Assembly: GCA_964464965.1 (NCBI GenBank)
Contig: CAYXHM010000001.1
Coordinates: 682,001-746,000, forward strand
Direction of reading: 5' to 3'
DNA: 64,000 bases
Source of the DNA: UBA5543 sp964464965
Lineage (GTDB): Bacteria > Bacteroidota > Bacteroidia > Chitinophagales > Chitinophagaceae
This document shows positions 8,583-16,601 of the stretch, in pieces. A model generated the notes under the pieces. The model saw nothing but the letters and a program-made list of their open reading frames with translations. It had not been told where the DNA came from and made no database searches. Made by a program: the position numbers and the translations under genes. Position 1 is the stretch's first letter; each line of letters starts with the position of its first letter.

Positions 8583-10604
8583 ATGGAAGATAATAACTTC
8601 AAGCCCGGGCAAGGTCCGGGAAAAGATAAAACACCGCGCAAAGGACCCAAATTCAACATATACTGGATATATGGCATCATGATATTGCTGCTGATAGGGT
8701 TGAACTTCTTTAGCGGTAGCATGGGCAGCAGCGCAGAGCAGATGAGCTTTCAGGATTTTCGCCAGAAATACCTGGACAAAGGGCAGGTATCTAAGCTGAT
8801 AGTGGTGAATAAGAGCGAAGTAGAAGTGTTCCTGAAAGAAAATGCTCAGGCAAAAAAATCGCCTGATAGCAAAGTGCCTTTTGTGAGCAACAACGAATCT
8901 CCTGCTATTAAATTTACCATAGGTAGTGTAGAACAGTTTGAAGATAACCTGAAAGAGGCCCAGGCCAACGTGCCGGAAAACGACCGTGTAAGGGTAATAT
9001 ATGAAACAAGGGGCAGCTTCCTGAATGATATCCTGGGTTCGTTCCTGCTTCCTGTAATATTCCTGATAGCTATGTGGTTTTTCATCATGCGCAAGATGGG
9101 TGGTGGAGCAGGCGCAGGTGGCGGTGCCGGTGGCATATTCAACATAGGTAAGTCAAAAGCCCAGCTATTCGAAAAAGGTACCCGTGTCAATATCACGTTC
9201 AATGATGTTGCCGGTCTTGATGAAGCGAAGGTAGAGGTAATGGAAATAGTGGATTTCCTGAAAAACCCGAAAAAATATACTGCACTCGGTGGTAAGATAC
9301 CTAAAGGCGCATTGCTGGTAGGCCCCCCCGGTACTGGTAAAACATTGCTGGCAAAAGCCGTAGCGGGAGAGGCGCAGGTTCCTTTCTTCTCTATGTCCGG
9401 TTCTGATTTCGTAGAACTGTTCGTAGGTGTGGGTGCCAGCCGTGTACGTGACCTGTTCAAACAGGCGCGTGAAAAAGCACCATGTATCGTATTTATAGAT
9501 GAAATAGACGCCATTGGCCGTGCACGTGGTAAAAACGTGGTCATGAGCAATGACGAGCGTGAGAATACATTGAACCAGTTGCTGGTAGAAATGGATGGCT
9601 TTAGCGGTGACACAGGCATCATTGTACTGGCAGCTACCAACAGGCCCGATGTACTGGATACAGCCCTGCTGCGCCCGGGCCGTTTCGACCGCCAGATATC
9701 TATAGACGTACCTGACGTAAAAGGCCGTGAGAAGATATTTGACGTGCACCTGAAACCAATTAAGAAATCGAAAGGACTGGACATACATAAACTGGCGGTA
9801 CAAACACCTGGTTTTGCCGGTGCGGATATAGCCAACATATGTAATGAAGCTGCCCTGATAGCTGCCCGTAAAGGCAAAACAGAGGTGGATATGGACGACT
9901 TTAATGACGCCATAGACCGTGTGATAGGTGGACTGGAGAAGAAGAATAAGATTATACTTCCCGAAGAGAAAAAAGTAATTGCCTACCACGAAGCAGGTCA
10001 CGCAGTATCAGGCTGGTTCCTGGAGCATGCCCACCCGTTGGTGAAGGTTACGATTGTGCCGCGTGGTGTAGCTGCTTTGGGCTATGCGCAATACCTGCCT
10101 AAAGAAATGTACATACGCAATACAGACCACCTGATGGACGATATGTGTATGACACTGGGCGGACGCGCTGTAGAGGAACTGGTGTTTGGTAAGATATCTA
10201 CCGGTGCGCTAAGCGATTTACAACACGTAACACGTATGGCCTATGCAATGGTAAGTATGTATGGTATGAATCCTGTATTGGGAAATATATCGTTCTACGA
10301 CCCGCAGAACGATGGCCAGTTCTCTAAACCTTACTCTGAAGAAACAGGCAAGATAATAGATGAAGAAGTACGCAAGCTGATAGGCGTTGCTTACGATAAA
10401 GTAAAAGCTTTGCTGACAGATAAAATAGATGCTGTAAAAGCAATAGCTGAAGAATTGCTGAAAAAAGAAGTCTTGTTTAAAGACGATCTTGAGCGCCTTA
10501 TAGGCAGTCGTCCGTATGAGGACACAGCGCCACCACCGGCTGATATCGCAATCCCGCCGGTGACTGATGCGCTGGCAACGCCTCCCGGTAAGGAACAATT
10601 GTAA
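8583..10604 (+). CDS. ftsH: ATP-dependent zinc metalloprotease FtsH
   Basis: Membrane-anchored AAA+ protease that extracts and degrades membrane and regulatory proteins. Visible parts: membrane segments at about 27-42 and 150-170 flanking a periplasmic domain; Walker A GPPGTGKT at 247-254; Walker B IVFIDEID at 302-309; the second region of homology (ATNRPDVLDTALLRPGRFDR) at about 351-370; zinc-binding HEAGH at 469-473. A glycine-rich GGGAGAGGGAGG linker follows the second membrane segment. The C-terminus is Pro/Ala-rich. At 673 residues it is full length. It follows rsfS and ends at a clear terminator. Confidence 0.98.
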   Translation: MEDNNFKPGQGPGKDKTPRKGPKFNIYWIYGIMILLLIGLNFFSGSMGSSAEQMSFQDFRQKYLDKGQVSKLIVVNKSEVEVFLKENAQAKKSPDSKVPFVSNNESPAIKFTIGSVEQFEDNLKEAQANVPENDRVRVIYETRGSFLNDILGSFLLPVIFLIAMWFFIMRKMGGGAGAGGGAGGIFNIGKSKAQLFEKGTRVNITFNDVAGLDEAKVEVMEIVDFLKNPKKYTALGGKIPKGALLVGPPGTGKTLLAKAVAGEAQVPFFSMSGSDFVELFVGVGASRVRDLFKQAREKAPCIVFIDEIDAIGRARGKNVVMSNDERENTLNQLLVEMDGFSGDTGIIVLAATNRPDVLDTALLRPGRFDRQISIDVPDVKGREKIFDVHLKPIKKSKGLDIHKLAVQTPGFAGADIANICNEAALIAARKGKTEVDMDDFNDAIDRVIGGLEKKNKIILPEEKKVIAYHEAGHAVSGWFLEHAHPLVKVTIVPRGVAALGYAQYLPKEMYIRNTDHLMDDMCMTLGGRAVEELVFGKISTGALSDLQHVTRMAYAMVSMYGMNPVLGNISFYDPQNDGQFSKPYSEETGKIIDEEVRKLIGVAYDKVKALLTDKIDAVKAIAEELLKKEVLFKDDLERLIGSRPYEDTAPPPADIAIPPVTDALATPPGKEQL

Positions 10605-10620
10605 ACTAACAAACATATTA

Positions 10621-10651
10621 AAAGCGGTGGATCATATCCATCGCTTTTTTT
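10621..10651 (+). terminator. Rho-independent terminator after ftsH
   Basis: A 12-base stem (AAAGCGGTGGAT / ATCCATCGCTTT, one G-T pair) around a CAT loop is followed by a T run. It sits 17 bases after the ftsH stop and ends the rsfS-ftsH unit. Confidence 0.85.
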
Positions 10652-10711
10652 CTTGCCGTAAATACCGCGGTGCACATTTCATCATCACGCAAAAAATGGC
10701 GTTATTGCAGT

Positions 10712-11731
10712 ATGAAAAGTTTTGCAAGTGATAACTATGCGGGTGTACTGCCTGAAGTGATGGAAGCCCTGAACAAAGCCAACCATGGTCATGCACGCAG
10801 TTACGGTGCAGACGATGTCACTCAAGACACGCTTCAGCTTTTCAGGGAAGCATTTGGTGCTGACGTTGATGTTCATTTTGTATTCAATGGTACAGGGGCT
10901 AATGTATTGAGCATCAGCAGCGCTACGCAATCTTTCAATTCTGTATTATGTTCAGAAACATCACATATCTACTGCGATGAATCTTCGGCACCGGAAACGT
11001 TTACAGGGTGCAGGTTTTTCCCGCTGAAAAGCAATGATGAAGGCAAACTAAGTACCGAGGCCATTCGCCAAAGACTGATAAGGAAAGGTGATATGCACTA
11101 TGCACAGTCGAGTATTTTGTCAATAACACAAACCACTGAATACGCTACCATATATTCATTAGACGAGCTAAAGGCTATAGGTGATCTTACCAAATCAAAC
11201 AACTTATATTATCACATAGACGGCTCCCGTTTTTTTAATGCGGCAGCGGCATTAGGTTGTACCTTGAAAGAAATGAGTACAGACGTTGGCGTTGATATAC
11301 TATCGCTGGGCGGTACTAAGGCAGGTATGATGTATGGCGAGGCAGTTGTCGTATTCAATAAAGAATTGTCGAAACACCTGGCATATAAACATAAGCAGAG
11401 CATGCAGCTCGCATCAAAAAACAGGTTTATCGCCGCGCAGTTTGGAGCCATGCTTAAAGAAGAGTTGTGGCGCAAGCACGCCGCACATGCCAATGCAATG
11501 GCACAATTATTACAGCAGTCCATAGCTGATATTCCGGGTGTAGAGATTACAAAACCCACGCAGGCAAACGGGGTCTTCGCCATTCATCCTGTACAATGGA
11601 ATGAAAAAATGTGGGAACATTATCCATACTATGTATGGGACGAACGGACTAACGAAGTGCGTATCATGTGCAGCTGGGACACTACAGAAGAAGAAGTGAA
11701 AGATTTCGCTGCACGTATGGCAACGTTATAG
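10712..11731 (+). CDS. Low-specificity L-threonine aldolase / beta-eliminating lyase family
   Basis: A PLP enzyme of fold type I that would split threonine or allo-threonine to glycine and acetaldehyde. The family signature is present: FASDNYAGV at the start, NGTGANVL, ETSHIYCDE, HIDGSRFFNAA (the substrate/PLP Asp region, about 168-178) and the Schiff-base Lys in LSLGGTKAGM (about K203). I chose ATG 10712 because it places FASDNYAG directly at the N-terminus as in homologues; the open frame extends upstream to 10670 but that part does not look like protein. It ends five bases before a convergent gene. The exact amino-acid substrate is not provable from sequence. Confidence 0.9.
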   Translation: MKSFASDNYAGVLPEVMEALNKANHGHARSYGADDVTQDTLQLFREAFGADVDVHFVFNGTGANVLSISSATQSFNSVLCSETSHIYCDESSAPETFTGCRFFPLKSNDEGKLSTEAIRQRLIRKGDMHYAQSSILSITQTTEYATIYSLDELKAIGDLTKSNNLYYHIDGSRFFNAAAALGCTLKEMSTDVGVDILSLGGTKAGMMYGEAVVVFNKELSKHLAYKHKQSMQLASKNRFIAAQFGAMLKEELWRKHAAHANAMAQLLQQSIADIPGVEITKPTQANGVFAIHPVQWNEKMWEHYPYYVWDERTNEVRIMCSWDTTEEEVKDFAARMATL

Positions 11732-11735
11732 CAGG

Positions 11736-12455
11736 TTATTTCCTGCAATGATTATCATCGTAAAACACAGACATGGTATGCAGCCCGTATGAACAACGGG
11801 TTTCGCAATCTCTAATATTGCCTTTCATACGCATCTTCCGCGGTACAACCAGGGCGTATATGCCTTTGCCCGCAGCCATCTTGTTAAACCTCTTTATTAC
11901 CCGTTCAGGTTGTTTCTGATATAGTGTATCTAATACTTCACACTGTTCCTTGTATATTACTACGGAGTCCCAATCACATGCCTTGTTTCCTGTCAGGGGC
12001 TTTTTCATGCTATATATATCCTGCATATCAGGATATATATTTTTGAGAATAAGTGCGTTACTTTTCTTTACAAACTGCATAAACATTTTGTCATGTATTA
12101 TTAATACACGCACCGGCCAATAGTCAAGAGAAACAAGTTGTTTGGTGATGATGTAGGCATTGCCAGCCCATTTTACTTCGTGCCCTTTGGCAAAACGGGT
12201 ATCATCCATCCATTTATAAAAATCCCTTTTTTGTGAGAAAGTACTGTACTCACTATATCCATCCTTCCTTAACAAATTGTACTTATTGGCAGCATGCCAG
12301 GCGTGGGTGTTCTTCTTCCTGTCTTTTTTCAGCCAATGGCCAGCGGCCAGGGTACTGCTGTTGTTTTCTTTATTGTATTGCCTTACGCTCTTCCACTCAC
12401 GGCCGTAAGGGGAAAAAGGTAACATCAACAGGAGCATCACCGCCAATAACTTCAT
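11736..12455 (-). CDS. Secreted protein of unknown function
   Basis: About 239 residues from the ATG at 12455, which begins a clean signal peptide (MKLLAVMLLLMLPFSP); the frame also has an ATG at 12479 that would add eight residues. The mature protein starts with a basic, Asn- and Trp-rich region (REWKSVRQYNKEN, HWLKKDRKKN) and continues with a mixed alpha/beta part and four Cys in the C-terminal half (two in ACDW/EQCE and two in DCETRC). I recognise no domain or catalytic motif. It converges on the threonine aldolase gene. Likely periplasmic or exported. Confidence 0.65.
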   Translation of the reverse strand: MKLLAVMLLLMLPFSPYGREWKSVRQYNKENNSSTLAAGHWLKKDRKKNTHAWHAANKYNLLRKDGYSEYSTFSQKRDFYKWMDDTRFAKGHEVKWAGNAYIITKQLVSLDYWPVRVLIIHDKMFMQFVKKSNALILKNIYPDMQDIYSMKKPLTGNKACDWDSVVIYKEQCEVLDTLYQKQPERVIKRFNKMAAGKGIYALVVPRKMRMKGNIRDCETRCSYGLHTMSVFYDDNHCRK

Positions 12456-12585
12456 ATACAACAATATACAATTACGCACAGAAAATGTTTATCAGCCATA
12501 AAACTTAAACATTTCCTAAATACAATTTATACCTGTTGTAAAAACTTAATTTATATCGGACATTTATGCGCAAAACTCAGTCCTT

Positions 12586-13578
12586 ATGAATAGAAAATTT
12601 TTACTCTCCATATCCGGTTTGCTGCTTACACTTACTGCAACAGCACAATTAAACTATACCATTACTACCCATACAGATGCCTACCAGCCGCTTACAGGTG
12701 GCACTTCTGTAAATGACACAATCATATGGGACGACCATGTTTTCGCTATGCCACTGGGTTTCAGCTTTAACATGGATGGACAAGTGAATGATAGTATATA
12801 CATCAGCAGGGACAACCTGCTGGCTATCGACTCTGCCGGCACAGTAAACCTGTTTGTACTTACAGATATAGACCTGCTGGACAGGGGGAATATCAATGAT
12901 ACAGAAACACGCTCGCCCATGCGGTACCAGCTTACGGGTACCAGCCCCAACCGCATATTCAAGTTTGAAATAGCTAATGCCGGCCTGTCTGCTGAATTCA
13001 ATACACATGGTACAAACGACGATTCACTAAATATACAGGCGTGGTTTTATGAAACCAGTAATGTTGTTGAACTACGGTACGGACCATCAAAAATCAGCCA
13101 CCCTTCAGATTACCATTACCTCTCCGCCGGCAAGGCGCTTAACGGCTACATCAAAAACTTCAACCTGAACAGTTTCATTATTCAGATGGGTTACTTCCTG
13201 GATGGCAATCCCGCTGCGCCAACAGTAGATAGCGCTGCAGACCTTTTCAGCATTAGTGGTGGCTTAAACACATACCCGCCAAATGGCACCATGTACAGGT
13301 TCACCCCGAAACCTGTAAGTGTAAAAGACAATACAGGAGAACTGGTTAAATTACATTTACTATCTAATACAGGTACAACCCGGTTAATGTTGAAAAGTGA
13401 TTATAACGAAGCACTAAGCTTTAAAATAGTAGCCATAAACGGAACAACATTATATAACGATGGTGTGGTGAAACGTGGCATCAACACAATTGACATCAGC
13501 TATCTGCCGCAAGGTATGCATATACTACATGTAACTGGCAAGAACGGAACCCAATCTTACCGTATAAATAAGTTATAA
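12586..13578 (+). CDS. Secreted protein with T9SS-type C-terminal sorting domain
   Basis: 330 residues with a signal peptide (about 1-20, ending TATAQ) and a beta-rich body. The last ~75 residues have the shape of a type A T9SS sorting domain: a strand-rich module with FKIVAINGTTLYNDGVVKRGINTIDISYLPQGMHILHVTGKNGTQSYRINKL-like features (TIDISYLPQGMHIL is typical), although the usual YPNP entry motif is missing. Proteins of this type are exported across the outer membrane and either released or attached to A-LPS. The body has no domain I can name. It stands alone, bounded by a strong UUCG terminator. Confidence 0.75.
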   Translation: MNRKFLLSISGLLLTLTATAQLNYTITTHTDAYQPLTGGTSVNDTIIWDDHVFAMPLGFSFNMDGQVNDSIYISRDNLLAIDSAGTVNLFVLTDIDLLDRGNINDTETRSPMRYQLTGTSPNRIFKFEIANAGLSAEFNTHGTNDDSLNIQAWFYETSNVVELRYGPSKISHPSDYHYLSAGKALNGYIKNFNLNSFIIQMGYFLDGNPAAPTVDSAADLFSISGGLNTYPPNGTMYRFTPKPVSVKDNTGELVKLHLLSNTGTTRLMLKSDYNEALSFKIVAINGTTLYNDGVVKRGINTIDISYLPQGMHILHVTGKNGTQSYRINKL

Positions 13579-13598
13579 ACGCACGGCATTTTAAATAA

Positions 13599-13626
13599 CC
13601 CAAAAGCCTCTTCGGGGGCTTTTGGG
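13599..13626. terminator. Hairpin terminator with UUCG tetraloop
   Basis: A 12-base stem, CCCAAAAGCCTC against GGGGCTTTTGGG, closes on a TTCG (UUCG) tetraloop with a C-G closing pair. It lies 20 bases after the T9SS gene and before the end of a convergent gene, so it may stop transcription from both sides; the T run is inside the stem rather than after it. Confidence 0.75.
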
Positions 13627-13717
13627 CTTACAGGCATAATATGGTTGTTAAACCATGGCGCGTCATTTTTACACACCATTTGCATAATTTATACATAGTT
13701 GTCATGGGTGATTGATT

Positions 13718-14167
13718 TTATAAAATTCCTGCCTGCACCTCAGTGATGTTTTCTTCCGTAGCTACAAAATCTACATGCCTGTACACCTCCCGGAATACGC
13801 CTGATAATTTCAATCCGTTTTTCATCACCTCGCCTATCAACTGTTGGTAAGTAGCTTCAAGATTTTCCCAAGGGCCCGTATGCATGGTAATGGCGCACTT
13901 AAAATCGGGTAATTCTTTAACTGCATATTTTGTTGAACTGCCATTACCTGATACAGGTAAGGCAATATCAAGGTTAAATTCGGCATCTTTGTCCATCGTC
14001 ATCCCTGAATATATCCATATCTGTGGTCCGGAGGGTGTAAACCCTGACTTTGCCGCTTCTGCATAAAGCTCTTCAGGAACACTGCCAACGTAGGCATGTA
14101 TTTTGTTTAAAGTAGTTGTAAAGTTTGCGTACAATACTTTTGCCGGTTGTTCTGTTTTCAGTTCCAT
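13718..14167 (-). CDS. GyrI-like / effector-binding-domain protein
   Basis: A 149-residue stand-alone GyrI-like (AraC effector-binding) domain. Recognisable features are GPQIWIYSGM, the strand FNLDIALPV, KELPDFKCAITMHTGPWENLEATYQQL, and the C-terminal REVYRH. Proteins of this fold bind small hydrophobic or cationic molecules or, as SbmC, gyrase; here there is no DNA-binding part. It lies 70 bases after a WYL/HTH transcription regulator on the same strand, so a role as ligand-binding partner of that regulator's pathway is possible but unproven. Confidence 0.85.
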   Translation of the reverse strand: MELKTEQPAKVLYANFTTTLNKIHAYVGSVPEELYAEAAKSGFTPSGPQIWIYSGMTMDKDAEFNLDIALPVSGNGSSTKYAVKELPDFKCAITMHTGPWENLEATYQQLIGEVMKNGLKLSGVFREVYRHVDFVATEENITEVQAGIL

Positions 14168-14237
14168 GTTTGTAAATATTTTTACAAAAAAACAACCGGC
14201 CTGTGACAGCCCTATGTCAACAGTATCCTGATTTTTT

Positions 14238-15173
14238 TCAGGAATAATGTACCCGCAATTCTTCTACCAGCTCAGCAATATGTTCTTTAAGCGCAAGGGG
14301 CGATATAACGGTTACCTCTTTGCCAAAGCTTACCAACCATGTAGCAAAATAATATAATGACCCTGCGAGGAAGGTCATACGTACCTTATCACCCTGTACC
14401 TGTTCATTTGAAAAGCCATGATAGAATTTTTGTTCGGTTATCATCTGCGCTGTCCGCTTGTTGAACATGACAACCACTTCATTCAGTTTGTTCCTGTTCA
14501 GGTAATCATCCATATAGTCCTTTAGGGTCATTTTCTCCTGTGTGAAAGCAATGTCCGTATTCTTCAGGTTCTGTATCCTGTCCAGCCTGAAATCGCGGTA
14601 ATCATTGCGTAACCTACACCACCCTACCAGGTGCCAGTGGTGGCCTATGTAGTATAAACCCACAGGCTCCACCATTCTTTCCGAAAGCTGCTCTGTATAG
14701 TTAGCGAAGTATTGTATGACTACAGCCTTCTTGTCGCTGATGCTTTTTAGTATCTCGTACATATAGCCTGGGGATCCCAACAGGTTGTGCTTGTATACCT
14801 GTATCACATTTTCAATATCCTCAAGCATACCCTTCTCCTGCCCGCGCAGCACGGCACGTATCTTATACATAGCATTTTTATATTCTTCAGCCGTGGCTTT
14901 GTCTGTCAGCTTATTCACCAGCTTTTCTGCCGTGAGCAGCGCTGTAGCCTCCTGCTGTGTAAACATAATAGGCGGTAGTTTGTAGCCATCCATAATGCTA
15001 TAACCTACGCCTGCTTCGCCTATTATGGGTATGCCAGCCTCCTCAAGTGAGCGCACATCCCTGTACACGGTACGCAGGCTTATATCAAACCTGTCTGCTA
15101 TATCCTGCGCCTTTACTATCTTGCGCGATTGCAATTGTATGAGTATTGCTGTAATACGATCTAACCTGTTCAA
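14238..15173 (-). CDS. HTH/WYL-domain transcriptional regulator (YafY family)
   Basis: 311 residues: an N-terminal winged helix (about 1-60, LDRITAILIQLQSRKIVKAQDIADRF, SLRTVYRDVRSLEEAG), a linker, and a WYL domain (about 140-215, VVIQYFANYTEQLSERMVEPVGLYYIGHHWHLVGWCRLRNDYRDFRLDRI) ending in a WCX-type C-terminal extension. WYL domains bind nucleotides, nucleic acid ends or small ligands and control the HTH. The start is TTG at 15173; it gives the standard family N-terminus MNRLDRI. Probably co-transcribed with the GyrI-like gene. Divergent from the tRNA unit. Confidence 0.92.
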   Translation of the reverse strand: MNRLDRITAILIQLQSRKIVKAQDIADRFDISLRTVYRDVRSLEEAGIPIIGEAGVGYSIMDGYKLPPIMFTQQEATALLTAEKLVNKLTDKATAEEYKNAMYKIRAVLRGQEKGMLEDIENVIQVYKHNLLGSPGYMYEILKSISDKKAVVIQYFANYTEQLSERMVEPVGLYYIGHHWHLVGWCRLRNDYRDFRLDRIQNLKNTDIAFTQEKMTLKDYMDDYLNRNKLNEVVVMFNKRTAQMITEQKFYHGFSNEQVQGDKVRMTFLAGSLYYFATWLVSFGKEVTVISPLALKEHIAELVEELRVHYS

Positions 15174-15225
15174 TGTTCCGGCTTTTCAGTGCAATTATCC
15201 CCTAAAAATACGTCTGAAAATTCTT

Positions 15226-15255
15226 TTTGATTATTTCCTAATAACACTATCTTTG
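15226..15255 (+). promoter_or_regulatory. Promoter of the tRNA-Ser/tRNA-Pro unit
   Basis: TTTG at 15226-15229, an 18-base spacer, then TATCTTTG at 15248-15255 match the Bacteroidota -33 TTTG / -7 TAnnTTTG promoter very well. The first tRNA begins 34 bases downstream. This is one of the best promoter matches in the window. Confidence 0.75.
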
Positions 15256-15289
15256 CAATCCCGAAAAAAGGGAAAAGCACTTAACAACC

Positions 15290-15378
15290 GGTGAGGTGGG
15301 AGAGTGGCCGAATCCAATAGTTTGCTAAACTGTCGTACGCTTAACCGTGTACCGCGGGTTCGAATCCCGCCCTCACCG
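15290..15378 (+). tRNA. tRNA-Ser (anticodon GCT)
   Basis: Acceptor GGTGAGG pairs with CCTCACC followed by discriminator G. The anticodon stem ATAGT/ACTGT encloses loop TTGCTAA, giving anticodon GCT (reads AGC/AGU). A long variable arm (GTACG...CGTGTAC) marks a class II tRNA, and the T arm GCGGG-TTCGAAT-CCCGC is perfect. CCA is not encoded. Confidence 0.97.
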
Positions 15379-15422
15379 CTCGGCCAATTTACACAAATGG
15401 TAGCAATACCATTACCAGTGTC

Positions 15423-15496
15423 CGGGAAGTAGCGCAGGCCGGTAGCGCACCTGGTTTGGGACCAGGGGGTCGCAGGTTCGAATCCTGTCTTCCCGA
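15423..15496 (+). tRNA. tRNA-Pro (anticodon TGG)
   Basis: Acceptor CGGGAAG pairs with CTTCCCG plus discriminator A. The anticodon stem CCTGG/CCAGG holds loop TTTGGGA, anticodon TGG. T arm GCAGG-TTCGAAT-CCTGT contains one G-T pair. CCA is not encoded. It lies 44 bases after tRNA-Ser and shares its promoter and terminator. Confidence 0.97.
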
Positions 15497-15499
15497 CAT

Positions 15500-15544
15500 A
15501 ACAGGACAAAACGGATTTATCTCTGTTTTGTCCTGTTTCATTTT
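15500..15544 (+). terminator. Terminator of the tRNA unit
   Basis: A perfect 13-base stem, AACAGGACAAAAC against GTTTTGTCCTGTT, with a 12-base loop, followed by TCATTTT. It begins four bases after tRNA-Pro. Confidence 0.8.
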
Positions 15545-15754
15545 CACCTAACACCTGTTAACTGGCAGGTAAACAAGCTTTAAGATTTCCGACTATAATG
15601 GATGTAAAACAGCAAACTTATGTACATTAACGCTGTCGCCTTTACTACAATGTTTACCTGATATTGTCATCTTTCAATTAATCATATTTCAATCTATTTT
15701 TATTGTTTTTCAATAAATTATTATTACTATTGCATTATATCCAAAAAATATAAT

Positions 15755-16306
15755 ATGGAAATGAAAATTACCATCAGGCAGACATGGAATATACTTCATA
15801 TTCTTTCATGGATAATATTTGTAGGCCTGTGCATAGAGGCCGGCGGCTTTATAGTGAACGCATTTTTTGCTATAGTCGACCCCGCTGTCATTAAGTATCT
15901 GTGGCGGCAGATTGATCTCTCAGACCTGTTAAAATATGACTATGGTCATTTTTTTGTAGTAACCCTGATACTGAGCATCGTTACGATAGTAAAGGCCTGG
16001 TTATTTTTCCTGATCATAAAAATCCTGTACGATAAAGACTTGAATATATCTCAGCCGTTCAGTAAAAAAGTAAAGCGTTTTATTTTCCGTTTAGCTTACG
16101 GGGCATTATTGATCGGCTTCTTCTCCCTATATGGTGTTAAGTATACCGGGTGGTTAATTATTCAAGGGGTCAAAATGCCCGATACGGAATACATGCGATT
16201 AGGTGGATCTGACGTATGGTTATTTATGGCGGTAGTACTTTTTATCATCGCACATATTTTTAATAGGGGAATTGAGATTCAATCAGAAAACGAATTAACT
16301 ATCTAA
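15755..16306 (+). CDS. DUF2975 membrane protein
   Basis: 183 residues with four predicted membrane helices (about 12-35, 63-88, 108-130 and 145-165) and short loops, fitting the DUF2975 family. Three bases separate it from a small XRE-type regulator; DUF2975 plus a YozG-like HTH is a recurring two-gene pair in Bacteroidota and Firmicutes. In such pairs the HTH protein probably controls the membrane gene, but the role of the pair is unknown. The coding region and its upstream are AT-rich compared with neighbours. Confidence 0.85.
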   Translation: MEMKITIRQTWNILHILSWIIFVGLCIEAGGFIVNAFFAIVDPAVIKYLWRQIDLSDLLKYDYGHFFVVTLILSIVTIVKAWLFFLIIKILYDKDLNISQPFSKKVKRFIFRLAYGALLIGFFSLYGVKYTGWLIIQGVKMPDTEYMRLGGSDVWLFMAVVLFIIAHIFNRGIEIQSENELTI

Positions 16307-16309
16307 CAC

Positions 16310-16516
16310 ATGCCGATTATCGTAAATCTTGATGTAATGATGGCTAAACGGAAAATGTCGCTGAATGAACTTTCGGAGAAGGTAGGTTTAACATTATCCA
16401 ACCTGTCAATCCTCAAAACCGGCAAAGCAAAAGCGATACGGTTTAGTACTCTTGAGGTTATTTGTAAAGTACTGGATTGTCAGCCCGCCGATATCCTGGA
16501 ATATAAAGGAGAATAG
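16310..16516 (+). CDS. Small XRE-family HTH regulator (YozG-like)
   Basis: A 68-residue Cro/C1-type DNA-binding protein consisting only of the five-helix HTH: MPIIVNLDVMMAKRKMSLNELSEKVGLTLSNLSILKTGKAKAIRF is family-typical, as is the C-terminal LEVICKVLDCQPADILEYK. No sensor domain is present. It starts three bases after the DUF2975 gene stop and ends at a strong terminator, so the two genes form a complete operon. Confidence 0.92.
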   Translation: MPIIVNLDVMMAKRKMSLNELSEKVGLTLSNLSILKTGKAKAIRFSTLEVICKVLDCQPADILEYKGE

Positions 16517-16530
16517 AAACACATATACAA

Positions 16531-16557
16531 AACCTCAGCTTAGGCTGAGGTTTTTTT
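16531..16557 (+). terminator. Terminator after the DUF2975/HTH pair
   Basis: AACCTCAGC and GCTGAGGTT (with TTAG loop) form a stable stem followed by seven T. It ends the two-gene operon and lies between convergent genes. Confidence 0.9.
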
Positions 16558-16601
16558 GTTTATTTCTGTTTCTTATCAAATTATATACTGACGGGCTGTA
16601 A

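Noticed and set aside
8846..10001. Long minus-strand open frames (355 and 278 residues)
   Set aside because: They lie wholly inside ftsH on the opposite strand and carry no recognisable motif.
10670..10711. N-terminal extension of threonine aldolase
   Set aside because: The extra 14 residues (basic, Ser-rich) are not seen in the family; ATG 10712 gives the normal start.
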